A stretch of 64,000 bases of DNA from Rheinheimera soli (GCF_021290985.1 NZ_JAJOYU010000014.1:50575-114574); one strand, 5' to 3'. Counted from the first letter of the stretch, positions 29,743 through 39,338 are shown. Notes: a model not told the origin generated them from the letters alone. Numbers and translations: made by a program.

Positions 29743-30480
29743 ATGAAGACTTCAATCAAAACCGCAGTAGTAACAGGTGCTTCCAGAGGCATAGGTAAAG
29801 CCATTGCCTTGCGTTTAGCAGAGGATGGGTTTGCTGTAGTTGTGAATTATGCCGCAGGACAGGAAAAAGCCGAGCAGGTGGTGGCACAAATTCAGCAAGC
29901 CGGAGGCCACGCCATTGCTGTGCAAGCTGATGTAGCAGATGCCGCAGCGGTAGAGCAGTTATTTACTACCGCAAAATCACATTTTGGCCGGGTGGATGTA
30001 GTGGTCAATAGCGCTGGAATTATGACCAATGTGCCTATCGCAGAGTGCAGCACAGACCAATTTGAACAGCTGGTTCGCACCAACTTAACAGGTGCCTTTT
30101 GTGTGCTGGGCAGCGCCGCACGCCATATCAGCCAAGGCGGTCGTATTATTGCGTTGTCTACCAGCGTGATAGCAAAAGCCTTGCCAAGTTACGGTCCTTA
30201 TAGCGCCACCAAAGCTGCAGTCGAAGCTTTGGTTCATGTGCTGGCTAACGAGTTACGTGGTTTGAACATTACGGTGAATGCTGTGGCGCCTGGCCCTGTG
30301 GCTACAGAACTGTTTTTCAATGGCAAGTCGGACGAATTAATCCAACAGATGGCCAAACTGGCTCCGCTGGAACGCTTGGGCACGCCTGAAGATATTTCAG
30401 CTGTGGTGTCTGTGTTAGCTGGCCCAGATGGGGGTTGGATTAATTCGCAGGTGATCCGTGTGAATGGCGGCATGGTGTAA
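29743..30480 (+). CDS. Short-chain dehydrogenase/reductase
   Basis: 245 aa classical SDR. Cofactor motif TGASRGIGKAIA is at residues about 12-23, NSAGIM near 90, and the catalytic Ser/Tyr/Lys are in ALSTSVIAKALPSYGPYSATK (S about 140, Y about 153, K about 157). The C-terminus ends in the usual VIRVNGGMV. The arginine-free second strand (VVNYAAG) suggests no simple NAD/NADP call. First gene of a likely SDR-DoxX-DUF1097 operon. Confidence 0.9.
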   Translation: MKTSIKTAVVTGASRGIGKAIALRLAEDGFAVVVNYAAGQEKAEQVVAQIQQAGGHAIAVQADVADAAAVEQLFTTAKSHFGRVDVVVNSAGIMTNVPIAECSTDQFEQLVRTNLTGAFCVLGSAARHISQGGRIIALSTSVIAKALPSYGPYSATKAAVEALVHVLANELRGLNITVNAVAPGPVATELFFNGKSDELIQQMAKLAPLERLGTPEDISAVVSVLAGPDGGWINSQVIRVNGGMV

Positions 30481-30505
30481 AGCAACAGCTTCAGGAGCAA
30501 AACGA

Positions 30506-31030
30506 ATGACTCTATTCAAAACCAACTCAGCGGTCTTTGTTGACGACAAGGTTGACGATAAGGCCGGCGTTCAGGAAGGTTTGATTTTTCCTTTTTTGGG
30601 TGTCTTTTACAGCAAACTTGAACCTGTTTTTTATGCGTTATTGCGCTTTGTTTTCGGCATTGTGATCTTCACTCACGGTCTGCCCAAGGCATTGGGGATC
30701 TCCCATGGCTCCATGGCCGACCCTATGGCTGGCTCCACCCATTTGATCCAAAATGTAATGGGATTACCTTTTGCTCCACAGTTAGCCTTTCTGGTTATGC
30801 TGCTCGAAACCCTCGGCGCATTGATGCTCACTATTGGCCTCTGGTCACGTCTTGTTGCTTTGGCCATCACTATTCAAATGATCGGAATTTGTTATGCGCT
30901 AGGCCCTACCTGGCCCTGGATTGACCGGGGCATTGAATATCCGGCGCTGATGGCTTTCCTGGCTTTGTATATCGCAGTGCGTGGCAGTGGCAGTTTTTCT
31001 GTAGACCAAAAACTCAGGGTTTCAATTTGA
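30506..31030 (+). CDS. DoxX-family membrane protein
   Basis: 174 aa from ATG 30506 (CAGGAG upstream; a longer frame from 30464 would overlap the SDR gene). After a polar N-terminus of about 45 residues there are four membrane helices with DoxX features (LRFVFGIVIFTHGLPK, ETLGALMLTIGLWSR, YPALMAFLALYIAV). DoxX proteins are often redox-linked membrane components. Partner genes SDR and DUF1097 suggest a shared stress or quinone-related role, but this is inference. Confidence 0.8.
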   Translation: MTLFKTNSAVFVDDKVDDKAGVQEGLIFPFLGVFYSKLEPVFYALLRFVFGIVIFTHGLPKALGISHGSMADPMAGSTHLIQNVMGLPFAPQLAFLVMLLETLGALMLTIGLWSRLVALAITIQMIGICYALGPTWPWIDRGIEYPALMAFLALYIAVRGSGSFSVDQKLRVSI

Positions 31031-31070
31031 TCCCTGCACTATTCAGTTATTAACAAGTAGGAGGTGAAGT

Positions 31071-31550
31071 ATGACGAGTTTAAATCAGAAATTAACGGCT
31101 TTAGTGCGGGAGGCCTGTATAGCCACTGCAGCAGCCACTTTGTGTGCGCTGGTATTGCAAGTACCTGTCTGGGCTATGTTTATCGGCTGGATTGCATTTT
31201 TTACCCGTGGCATGACAGCAAAAGATGGTGTGATTAACTTGCTAACGGTCTGGATAGGAATAGCCATTGGTATAGCTGCAGGTCAACTGACCAGTGTTTT
31301 AACTCCGCTGTCAGGAGAGGCGACTTTAAGCCTGGTGGTTTTTGTGGTGGCGCTTGTGGTGTTGTCTTTGCGTTATATGCCAGTCGTTAATAATTTATTG
31401 GGGTTGTTTTTAGGCTTGGTTAGCTTTTTTGCATCGCACCAGCCGCCAAACTTCGAGACCTTTTTCACTTTAGCTTTGGCTGCAACTGTTGGAATAGTGG
31501 CTGCGACCAGCTTGAGACTGATGCAACTAAAAACAGCAGTGACACATTAA
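31071..31550 (+). CDS. DUF1097 membrane protein
   Basis: 159 aa with about five hydrophobic helices and the feature order of the DUF1097 (YcdZ-like) family: VPVWAMFIGWIAFFTRG, WIGIAIGIAAGQL, NNLLGLFLGLVSFFASH. Function unknown. ATG 31071 preceded by GTAGGAGGTG, a strong ribosome site. Last gene of the SDR-DoxX-DUF1097 group. Confidence 0.78.
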   Translation: MTSLNQKLTALVREACIATAAATLCALVLQVPVWAMFIGWIAFFTRGMTAKDGVINLLTVWIGIAIGIAAGQLTSVLTPLSGEATLSLVVFVVALVVLSLRYMPVVNNLLGLFLGLVSFFASHQPPNFETFFTLALAATVGIVAATSLRLMQLKTAVTH

Positions 31551-31583
31551 ATGAAAAGAAAATAGCTCAGCTGAAGTGAAAAT

Positions 31584-31620
31584 ACAGATCGGAGAATGGA
31601 TCCTCTGGTCTGTTTTTTTT
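31584..31620 (+). terminator. Intrinsic terminator after the DUF1097 gene
   Basis: ACAGATCGGAG pairs with CTCTGGTCTGT (two mismatches) and is followed by a run of nine T, a standard rho-independent terminator. Confidence 0.75.
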
Positions 31621-31794
31621 TGCCGCTGAACGCATTCCCTGATCCTTTGCAGAACCTAAATCGTTTAGCTTGTCGGATATAGTACAAAATACTGAATAAA
31701 TTAAAGAAATAGCCTGCTACTTCCGAATAGCACTGGCTATGCTAAGTTGGCTGCACAGGCTGTTTATTGTCACTGAATCAAACGGAGTTTTTGC

Positions 31795-32904
31795 ATGAAA
31801 TTGGTAAAGCTAGTTATGCTGTCCGGCCTATGGCTGAGCTGTACTGCTGCGGCGCAACAAAGCCCGGCTGTACCTGTCAAAACAGCTGTGGTGCAACAGC
31901 AGGCTGTGCCGGTTTGGATCCGAGCCATAGGTCAGGTGAAAGCCCAACAAAGTGTTGAAATACGTCCGCAGGTCGATGGTGTATTGCAGCGCATTCTGGT
32001 GGAAGAGGGCCAGTTGGTGAAGGCTGGAGATCTACTGGCTGTGATTGACGATCGCAGCATTAAAGCAGCGCTTGAACAAGCTAAAGCTCAGCTTTCTGTG
32101 GTTCAGGCGCAGCTAGATGTGGCACGACTGGATTTAAAACGTTATCAGAATTTGCGCAAAGATCAGGCGGTATCGGCACAAATGGCCGATCAACAGCAGG
32201 CCACAGTGCAACAGTTAGAAGCAGAACTGCGTAGTGTGCAGGCTACTATCAATGCCCAGCAAGTCGAGTTGTCTTTTACTCAAATTCTGTCGCCTATTGC
32301 AGGTCAGGTCGGTATTCGTAATGTGGATGCTGGTAACTATGTGCGAACCAGTGATGCAACCAGTTTGTTTTCTGTGGTCCAGTTGGACCCTATCAGTATT
32401 GAAATTGCGTTACCTCAGTCGCGTTTAGCCGAGTTACAGCTCTTGATGCAACAAATCAGACAAAAACAAACTGTGCCAGTGCTGGCTTATTTAAAAGAAG
32501 GGGCGGATCCCTTAGCTCAGGGCCAACTGACGGTAGTGGACAACAGGGTGGCTTCTGCCAGTGGTACTATCAGAGTGAAAGCTGATTTTGCTAATCCGGA
32601 TTCGGCCTTATGGCCAAGCCAGTCTGTGGTGATAGCACTGCAAAGTAAGGTATTAGAAAACGCCTTAACTATCCCGGCTAAAGCCTTACAGCAAGGACCT
32701 GAAGGCACTTTTGTCTGGATTGATGAGCAAGGCAAAGCAGCTACTGCTGCTGTTGAAGTGGTATTACAGGATAAAAATCAAGTGGTGGTGACTGGAGTTG
32801 CTGCAGGTCAGCAGGTGGTCGTGGATGGACAGAGCCGATTACGCAGAGGGTCGGAGCTGAAAGTTCTGATTGATGCAGCTCAAACAGCAGCTACGGAGCA
32901 CTAA
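31795..32904 (+). CDS. RND efflux periplasmic adaptor (MdtA-like)
   Basis: 369 aa with a signal peptide (about 20 residues). It has the membrane-fusion protein layout: a lipoyl half (SVEIRPQVDGVLQRILVEEGQLVKAGD), a helical hairpin (about 85-150), the second lipoyl half (AGQVGIRNVDAGNYVRTSDATS) and a C-terminal beta-barrel. It links the inner-membrane pump encoded 2 bp downstream to an outer-membrane channel. No TolC-type gene is in the window, so it must borrow one. Confidence 0.92.
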   Translation: MKLVKLVMLSGLWLSCTAAAQQSPAVPVKTAVVQQQAVPVWIRAIGQVKAQQSVEIRPQVDGVLQRILVEEGQLVKAGDLLAVIDDRSIKAALEQAKAQLSVVQAQLDVARLDLKRYQNLRKDQAVSAQMADQQQATVQQLEAELRSVQATINAQQVELSFTQILSPIAGQVGIRNVDAGNYVRTSDATSLFSVVQLDPISIEIALPQSRLAELQLLMQQIRQKQTVPVLAYLKEGADPLAQGQLTVVDNRVASASGTIRVKADFANPDSALWPSQSVVIALQSKVLENALTIPAKALQQGPEGTFVWIDEQGKAATAAVEVVLQDKNQVVVTGVAAGQQVVVDGQSRLRRGSELKVLIDAAQTAATEH

Positions 32905-32906
32905 GC

Positions 32907-35900
32907 ATGAAAAGCCGCAGTCTGTATGCCTGGTGTATGGATCACCCTATAGGCACAGTGTTACTGACATTCGCTTTAGTGTTGTTAGGTATATTGGCCT
33001 TTCCACGGTTATCTATAGCGCCTTTACCTGAAGCTGATTTTCCTACTATTCAGGTGGATGCCCGCTTGCCCGGCGCTAGCGCTGAAACCATGGCATCCTC
33101 AGTCGCAACGCCTTTGGAAGTGGCGTTAAGTTCAGTGCCTGGTATTACTGAAATGACATCCAGTAGCGCTTTAGGCTCAGTCAATATCACTTTGCAGTTT
33201 GTACTGGAAAAAAACATTGATACTGCAGCTCAGGAAGTGCAAGCCGCACTGAATCAGGCCGCTGGGCGTTTGCCTGATATGCCTAACTTACCGACCTGGC
33301 GTAAGGTGAACCCAGCCGATAGTCCTATTTTAATTATTGGTGTGACCTCAGAAACCTTATCCCGCACTGAAATCAGTGATTTGGCTGAAACCGTGTTGGC
33401 GCGCCAGATGACTCAGATTAATGGCGTAGGTGAAGTTTTTATTGGCGGTCAGCAAAAACCTGCTATTCGTATTCAGGCTAGGCCAGAAGTTTTAGCTGCT
33501 GCGGGTTTAACCCTGGCAGATATCCGCACCGCAGTGCAAAGAGCCAGCGTGAATTTACCTAAAGGCGCTTTGTTTGGTGACAACAGAGTGTCCACTCTGG
33601 CGGTCAATGATCAAATTTTTTCTGCCGACGAATACGCCGATCTGATCATCAGTTATACCGATGGTTCTCCTGTGTATTTGCGTGATGTGGCCACAGTGAA
33701 ACTGGGTGCTGAAAACGATTTTGTGCAGATTTGGCCTAATGGCGAATCAGGTGTGGCGCTCATTATCCGTCGTCAGCCTGGCGCTAATATAGTAGCAACA
33801 GCGGATCGCATCAGAGCCGCTTTACCCCAGCTGACCAGCGCTTTGCCTGCCGATGTAAAAGTCGAAGTCTTTAACGACAGAACCCGGACTATTCGCTCTT
33901 CTTTGCATGAAGTAGAGCTGACACTGGCGATAGCCGTGGTGCTGGTGATTGCAGTGATGGCGGCGTTTTTACGGCAATGGTCGGCCACCCTGATTGTCTC
34001 TGCTGTGCTTGGGGTATCCTTGATTGGCACCTGTGCATTTATGTATCTGGTTGGCTTTAGTCTGAATAACCTAACGCTGGTGGCTATTGTCATAGCCGTT
34101 GGTTTTATTGTTGATGATGCCATAGTAGTGATTGAAAACATTCACCGGCACTTAGAGGCGGGCGAAACCAAAAGAGTAGCGGCGCTTAAAGGGGCAGAAG
34201 AAATTGGTTTCACTGTGGTGTCGATCAGCGTGTCTTTGGTGGCAGCTTTTATTCCGCTGCTGTTTATGGGCGGCATTATCGGCAAGTTGTTTCTGGAGTT
34301 TTCTTTAACAGCGGCAGCGGCCATTCTGATTTCGGTGGTGGTATGTTTAACCTTGGCACCGACTTTAGCTTCGCTTTTTATGGACAAAGCGCCAGCGCAT
34401 GACCCGAATAACCCCGGCTTTTTTGACCGCTTAGTAAAACGTTATGACACAGTGCTGACCTGGGCTTTGGACCATCAGAAAATTATGCTTGGGGTGTTTT
34501 TTCTGACAGTGGCAGGCAGTGTCGCCAGTTTTATGGCCATTCCTAAAGGCTTTTTTCCGCTGCAGGACACAGGTTTTGTTATAGGTGTGACTCAGGCTGC
34601 CTCAGATATTCCTTACGAAGATATGATTGCTAAACATAAGCAGCTGGAGCAGATCTTAAAAAATGATCCGGATATCACAGGCTTTAACCATGCAGTAGGC
34701 GGCAATAACTCAACTGGCTCAGGCCGGGTCTGGGTGGTATTAAGCGATCCAGATGATCGGGATGCCAGCGCCAGTGAAATTATTGACCGCTTACGACCAC
34801 AGTTTGCGCAAATTCCTGGTTTTCAGGTGTTTTTACGGGCCGCTCAGGATATTAATCTGGGGGCAGGGCCTGGTCGTGCCCAGTACAGTTATGTACTCAA
34901 AGCCTTAAGCAGTGAAGAGTTGGCTACCTGGACTCAGGCGTTAACGGCTAAATTACGGCAAAACCCGATATTTACTGACTTATCCAACGACTTGCAGTGG
35001 GACGCTAATATTATCAAGCTGGAACTAGACCGACAGGAAGCAGCGCGTTTAGGTTTTGCTGCTGCTGATTTGGATCAGGCCTTGTACGACGCCTTTGGTC
35101 AGCGTCAGATCAACGAATATCAAACCGAAACTAACCAATATAACGTGATATTGGAGCTGGACCCGGCACAACGTGGCACAGCAGAAAGCCTTAATTATTT
35201 CCACTTACGTTCTCCCACTACCGGAGAAATGGTGCCTTTATTGGCTTTTGCTAAAGTATTGCCAGCCACCAGTGGCCCTGTGGTGATTGCACACAATGGC
35301 ATGCAACCAGCAGCTACTTTATCCTTTAACCTGGCTGCAGGTATTTCATTGGGTGAGGCTGTTGAAGTTCTGGAACAAGCTCGTACCGAATTACAAATGC
35401 CTGGCTCGGTGTCTGGTTCTTTCCAGGGCGCAGCTCAGGCTTTTCAGGATTCTTTGGCCACTCAGCCCTTGCTGATTTTCACGGCTTTATTAGCTGTGTA
35501 TATCATTTTGGGCGTGTTGTACGAGAGTTTTGTTCACCCTCTCACTATTTTGTCCACTCTGCCATCTGCTGCTATAGGAGCCATTTTGTTGCTCTGGATC
35601 TGGCAGCTGGATTTCTCCATCATGGCGCTGATCGGCATTATCTTGTTGATAGGTATAGTGAAGAAAAACGGCATTCTGATGGTCGACTTTGCGTTGCAAG
35701 CCCAGCGTGAGCAAGGTTTGTCGGCGAAAGAGGCGATTCATCAGGCCTGCTTAGTCAGGTTCCGCCCTATTATGATGACCACCTTAGCAGCTATTTTAGG
35801 TGCAGTGCCTTTAATGATGGGCTTTGGTACTGGTGCTGAACTGCGCGTGCCTTTAGGTGTGGCTGTAGTGGGCGGCTTGGCTTTTAGTCAGGTACTGACT

Positions 35901-35972
35901 TTATTAACCACACCAGTGGTATTCCTCGCCTTGGATAAAGCCTTTCTGCAGAAAAAGCAAATAGCCAAATAA
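32907..35972 (+). CDS. RND multidrug efflux pump, inner-membrane subunit (MdtB/AcrB type)
   Basis: 1021 aa, full length for a hydrophobe/amphiphile efflux RND pump. Twelve membrane spans with two large periplasmic loops. The proton-relay acidic pair is present in TM4 (FIVDDAIVVIENIHRH). TM helices 7-12 include KKNGILMVDFAL and FRPIMMTTLAAILGAVPLM. Substrates are not predictable. It lies 2 bp after the adaptor gene and is followed by a long hairpin. Confidence 0.93.
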   Translation: MKSRSLYAWCMDHPIGTVLLTFALVLLGILAFPRLSIAPLPEADFPTIQVDARLPGASAETMASSVATPLEVALSSVPGITEMTSSSALGSVNITLQFVLEKNIDTAAQEVQAALNQAAGRLPDMPNLPTWRKVNPADSPILIIGVTSETLSRTEISDLAETVLARQMTQINGVGEVFIGGQQKPAIRIQARPEVLAAAGLTLADIRTAVQRASVNLPKGALFGDNRVSTLAVNDQIFSADEYADLIISYTDGSPVYLRDVATVKLGAENDFVQIWPNGESGVALIIRRQPGANIVATADRIRAALPQLTSALPADVKVEVFNDRTRTIRSSLHEVELTLAIAVVLVIAVMAAFLRQWSATLIVSAVLGVSLIGTCAFMYLVGFSLNNLTLVAIVIAVGFIVDDAIVVIENIHRHLEAGETKRVAALKGAEEIGFTVVSISVSLVAAFIPLLFMGGIIGKLFLEFSLTAAAAILISVVVCLTLAPTLASLFMDKAPAHDPNNPGFFDRLVKRYDTVLTWALDHQKIMLGVFFLTVAGSVASFMAIPKGFFPLQDTGFVIGVTQAASDIPYEDMIAKHKQLEQILKNDPDITGFNHAVGGNNSTGSGRVWVVLSDPDDRDASASEIIDRLRPQFAQIPGFQVFLRAAQDINLGAGPGRAQYSYVLKALSSEELATWTQALTAKLRQNPIFTDLSNDLQWDANIIKLELDRQEAARLGFAAADLDQALYDAFGQRQINEYQTETNQYNVILELDPAQRGTAESLNYFHLRSPTTGEMVPLLAFAKVLPATSGPVVIAHNGMQPAATLSFNLAAGISLGEAVEVLEQARTELQMPGSVSGSFQGAAQAFQDSLATQPLLIFTALLAVYIILGVLYESFVHPLTILSTLPSAAIGAILLLWIWQLDFSIMALIGIILLIGIVKKNGILMVDFALQAQREQGLSAKEAIHQACLVRFRPIMMTTLAAILGAVPLMMGFGTGAELRVPLGVAVVGGLAFSQVLTLLTTPVVFLALDKAFLQKKQIAK

Positions 35973-35976
35973 ATAC

Positions 35977-36026
35977 TTCGGTCAGAGTGAAATGAAGCAA
36001 TCAGCCTTCACTTTACTCTGACCGAA
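35977..36026. terminator. Long hairpin after the RND operon
   Basis: TTCGGTCAGAGTGAA (35977 on) pairs with TTACTCTGACCGAA (ending 36026), and inner TGAAG/CTTCA extends the stem. It ends the efflux operon, though no strong T-run follows. Confidence 0.6.
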
Positions 36027-36045
36027 ATTCTTTCCCGCACAAAAT

Positions 36046-36059
36046 TGATAGCGCTATCA
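36046..36059. promoter_or_regulatory. LacI/GntR-type operator, site 1
   Basis: TGATAGCGCTATCA is a perfect 14-bp palindrome with a central CG, the usual form of a LacI-family operator. It lies about 350 bp upstream of the TonB receptor gene. Two near copies occur at 36201 and 40398. I infer binding by the LacI-type regulator at 39339-40340. Confidence 0.6.
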
Positions 36060-36200
36060 TTTCTATTTTTCTGCTTTGTTGTACTTTGTTCTGATGAAAA
36101 TAAATACAAAACCTGCCTGTTAATTCAACTACGACCTTAGTCGTATTCTGTCGTAAAAGATCTGGCTCCCAGCTTGTTTTCACAAAAAAGATCTAAATAA

Positions 36201-36214
36201 TGGTTGCGCAATCA
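36201..36214. promoter_or_regulatory. LacI/GntR-type operator, site 2
   Basis: TGGTTGCGCAATCA matches site 1 and site 3 except at three or fewer positions and keeps the central GC-GC symmetry. It is about 200 bp upstream of the receptor start. Two spaced sites would allow looping by a dimer-of-dimers repressor. Confidence 0.6.
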
Positions 36215-36412
36215 TTCTTCTGAGGCTAATTTATCGCCCTAGCTTAGGCTTGGTATTACCAGTAAGCGAACGAGATCAATCCAAACAGCAATCAAATCAG
36301 GATATGCCCCGGATTTTTAATCGTTTGAACAGGTACCACATAAAAAAAATCAACAGGTGTTAGCGCTGTCATGCTGACAAAAAGAATAAACAGACAGGAT
36401 AGGGGAATCAAA

Positions 36413-38875
36413 GTGAAAGTCTTAAAATTAAAACCGTCGTACTTACTCACTACCTTGGCGCTGTGCAGCGCTTTTGGTGTGGCAGCACAAGTTGCAGAAA
36501 CCACAAATACCGGTGAAGGCAAAGATGATGAAGGCCGTGCTATTGAAGTAATTCAGATCAGCGCGACTAAAAGGGTAACCACCTTACGTGAAACTCCGCT
36601 TGCAGTTACAGCCTTTGACCAGAAGACTCTGGACAAAAACCATGTGGCCCAGCTGGATGATTTACAGGGCATAGTGCCTAGTTTACAAATTGCTCAAAAC
36701 GGCACCCAAAATACCCCTATGGTGTATGTGCGTGGTATTGGCTCTTCTGACCAAACTGAAAGTGGCGACCCTGCTGTCGCTTTCCACATTGACGGTGTGT
36801 ATTCAGCCCGCTCTCAGGGCGCTTCTGCGCTGATGTTTGATTTAGAAGGTGCTGAAATTTTACGTGGCCCACAAGGCACCTTATTTGGCCGTAACGCCAC
36901 TGGTGGTGTAGTGAACTTACACACCGCCAAAGCCCGTCTGGATGGTTTTGATGCCAACGCTGAAATCACTTTAGGCAACTACGACCGCCGTGCTATGCGT
37001 GGTATGGTCAATATTCCGGTCAGCGATACCTTAGCTGTGCGTGTTGCCGCTGCAGTGGATCAATCAGAAGGTGTAGTGGATTTCCTGCCGGGCTCAGCCA
37101 TGGGTGAAAAATACGGTTCAACTGATCTGGCCGCTTCTCGTTTCAGTGCTTTTTATCAGCCATCAGACAAGTTTGATTTAACCTTATCTTATGAAAACTT
37201 CACTGATAATGGCACGGGCAATATCCCGACTATTACCGGTGGTTCAGATCGTAGCTCTTACGTGCAGGAACCTGGTTTTAACCATGCGACCAGCGACAGT
37301 TTCCGCACCAGAGCCAATTACAATTTCGATTCAGGCCTGCAACTTTCGTACATAGGGGGTTATACAGATACGTCTCGTGAATCTGTATGGGACAGAACCT
37401 GGAGTCTGACCAAGTACGAATGGGGCGGTTGTGTGGAATGTGATCACCAAGCCACTCAGCATGAATTGCAGTTAAAAAATGATGACTCAGAGCGTTTTCA
37501 GTGGATGGTGGGTTATTTCTACTTCAAAGAAAACAACAACACTATTTTTGACATAGTGCACCCAGACGTGGATTACGAAGGTGGTAATACTCCTAACCCA
37601 AATCTGTGGTCTACCTACCGTCAGCCTGATCGTGGTTTGGAGTCGAACAGTATTTATGCTCAGTCTACCTATAAACTGACAGACGATTGGCGTATCAGTG
37701 CCGGTTTACGTTACACCGAAGATAAACGCTGGGACAAAGGTGGTCGTAACATCATGTGTCCTGACGAAAAACGTACAGAAGTTAGGGATCCAAATCAGGA
37801 TTACATAGGTGCATTAGACCCGGATGGTTTGCTGAATGGTCTGGCTCCGAATAAGTTCCTGGTGCAACCTGGTCAGTGTTGGGTCGATACCTACAACGAC
37901 ACTAGTCCAGAGTGGAGCAAAACCACAGGTATGGCTCGTCTGGAATGGGATATGACGGACAATGTGATGTTCTACAGCTCCTACGCCACTGGCTTTAAAT
38001 CCGGCACTATTCAGGATGGTGGCACCTATAAAGGCACTGGTCCTTTCACGCAGGCTGATCTGGACGCTATTATCGCTGGTAACAACAATGAAGCCGCAGG
38101 CACTGCTGCTTATGTAGCACCGGAAGAAAACACCAGTATCGAACTGGGTATGAAAGGTTTATTCCTGGACGGTACTTTGCAGTTATTTGCAGCGCTGTTC
38201 ACCACTGAATACACCGATTTACAAGTCACCAGCAACGTAGTCACCAACACTGGTGCTGACTTGTTGCGTAAAACCAACGCAGGTAAAGCCACCATCAATG
38301 GTCTGGAATTGGAAGGCCGCTGGTTAGTGACTGAAAACGGCGAGTTAAGTGGCTCTGTGTCTATTCTGGATGCAACCTACGATGAATTCCTGACGACAGA
38401 CTCAAAATACGGCAGCGATGGTTTAGTTTTTAACCCATCTGCAGGTAACCCTGCATTGCCTAACTTGCTGGATTTCAGTGGTAATCATTTAGTGATGGCA
38501 CCGGAATTTTCTGTTTCTGTGAACTACGAACATTTTGTTGGTCTGGAAAGCGGCGCTACGTTAAAACCAAGAGTTCGTGTCGGTTACACCAGCGAAGTAT
38601 GGTTTGACCCGGCCAACCGTGGTGACAGACCTGATGGCTTCAGAAATCTGCCTTATGCTGCTGATATTGACCGTCAGGATGCCTATGCCAAAGTGGATTT
38701 AAGCCTGGCCTATGAACCTTCAGAGGGCAGCTGGTCAGCCGAAGCTTTTGTGAATAACGTCACTGACCGCGATATTAAGAGCGATCAAGGCCGAACTCAC
38801 GGTGACGCAGTACCTAACTTTATGTGGCAATCACCACGTACCTTCGGTGTGCGTTTTAACGTCGCTTTTGAATAA
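36413..38875 (+). CDS. TonB-dependent outer-membrane receptor, probably for an oligosaccharide or sugar acid
   Basis: 820 aa from GTG 36413, chosen because AGGGGA lies just upstream and it gives a standard signal peptide (MKVLKLKPSYLLTTLALCSA, cleaved near VAAQ). A plug domain follows (RETPLAVTAFDQKTLD, YVRGIGSSDQTESGDPAVAF, LRGPQGTLFGRNATGGVVNL) and then a 22-strand-type barrel ending in aromatic F (GVRFNVAFE). The plug sequence resembles receptors commonly linked to sugar loci. Two operator-like sites upstream match one in front of the LacI/gluconokinase genes, so it is probably part of that regulon. Confidence 0.9.
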   Translation: MKVLKLKPSYLLTTLALCSAFGVAAQVAETTNTGEGKDDEGRAIEVIQISATKRVTTLRETPLAVTAFDQKTLDKNHVAQLDDLQGIVPSLQIAQNGTQNTPMVYVRGIGSSDQTESGDPAVAFHIDGVYSARSQGASALMFDLEGAEILRGPQGTLFGRNATGGVVNLHTAKARLDGFDANAEITLGNYDRRAMRGMVNIPVSDTLAVRVAAAVDQSEGVVDFLPGSAMGEKYGSTDLAASRFSAFYQPSDKFDLTLSYENFTDNGTGNIPTITGGSDRSSYVQEPGFNHATSDSFRTRANYNFDSGLQLSYIGGYTDTSRESVWDRTWSLTKYEWGGCVECDHQATQHELQLKNDDSERFQWMVGYFYFKENNNTIFDIVHPDVDYEGGNTPNPNLWSTYRQPDRGLESNSIYAQSTYKLTDDWRISAGLRYTEDKRWDKGGRNIMCPDEKRTEVRDPNQDYIGALDPDGLLNGLAPNKFLVQPGQCWVDTYNDTSPEWSKTTGMARLEWDMTDNVMFYSSYATGFKSGTIQDGGTYKGTGPFTQADLDAIIAGNNNEAAGTAAYVAPEENTSIELGMKGLFLDGTLQLFAALFTTEYTDLQVTSNVVTNTGADLLRKTNAGKATINGLELEGRWLVTENGELSGSVSILDATYDEFLTTDSKYGSDGLVFNPSAGNPALPNLLDFSGNHLVMAPEFSVSVNYEHFVGLESGATLKPRVRVGYTSEVWFDPANRGDRPDGFRNLPYAADIDRQDAYAKVDLSLAYEPSEGSWSAEAFVNNVTDRDIKSDQGRTHGDAVPNFMWQSPRTFGVRFNVAFE

Positions 38876-38931
38876 TTGATGCTGTAGCGGCGGCCTTTAT
38901 GGTCGCCCGTCTCTGTCCTGAATTGATCATG

Positions 38932-39070
38932 AGCTTTGTTGATAGCATCAACAAAGCTGCAGCTTCAGGAACGAAAGTAAATCATGTTTTACCCTTGTCT
39001 CCTGGACTGTGCGAGTCCGGGTTCTCCCGGTTATTGGGGTATCAGTACCAGCTTCGGCTGGTACTTTTTT
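38932..39070 (+). ncRNA. Candidate structured small RNA ending in a UUCG-loop terminator
   Basis: Successive stems: AGCTTTGTTGA/TCAACAAAGCT (38932-38958, perfect 11 bp), GGACT/AGTCC (39004-39018), CCGGG/CCCGG (39017-39030) and AGTACCAGC-TTCG-GCTGGTACT followed by TTTTT (39044-39070). The last is a textbook intrinsic terminator, yet the nearest gene stop is 170 bp upstream, so it may end an independent transcript. It could instead be the receptor mRNA 3' end. Confidence 0.35.
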
Positions 39071-39250
39071 ATTCGCCGCCATCCATGGCGCTCACCCTAA
39101 AGGGCCATTGTCGCTGCGCTCCAATGTTCACAAAACGGCAGGATAGCCGTTTTGCACAGCTTTAGCTGCCGAAGGCGAACATCATGGACGATGTGAGTGA
39201 AAAACATTCCAGATGTTTTTGTATTCGCCGCCATCCATGGCGCTCACCCT
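39071..39250. repeat. 28-bp direct repeat with ATCCATGG core
   Basis: The sequence starting ATTCGCCGCCATCCATGG and continuing CGCTCACCCT occurs identically at 39071-39098 and 39223-39250, 152 bp apart. Each copy follows a T-rich hairpin. The arrangement suggests duplicated intergenic repeat units rather than a CRISPR, because only two copies exist. Confidence 0.7.
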
Positions 39251-39338
39251 GTCGGGCCAACGCTTCGCATTGTTCAAAAACATTCCAGATGTTTTTGTTA
39301 TGTTTGAGGAAACAAATATCTAGGTTGACCTTGAGGAT

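Larger units (their letters stand above)
38876..39338. other. Repeat-rich intergenic region between the TonB receptor and the LacI-family gene
   Basis: This 463-bp stretch contains no credible gene. It holds the hairpin series described as a possible small RNA (38932-39070), a 28-bp direct repeat (39071-39098 and 39223-39250), another hairpin CAAAACGGC/GCCGTTTTG near 39132-39155 and two copies of AAAAACATTCCAGATGTTTT (39200 and 39276). Short ORFs here have no ribosome site and unnatural composition. Confidence 0.6.

Noticed and set aside
38899..39165. Open frame of 88 codons in the 38.9-39.2 kb region
   Set aside because: It runs through hairpins, a terminator and direct repeats, has no ribosome site and an unnatural composition.
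39071..39300. CRISPR-like alternation of repeats
   Set aside because: Only two copies of each repeat, unequal spacing, and no cas genes nearby.
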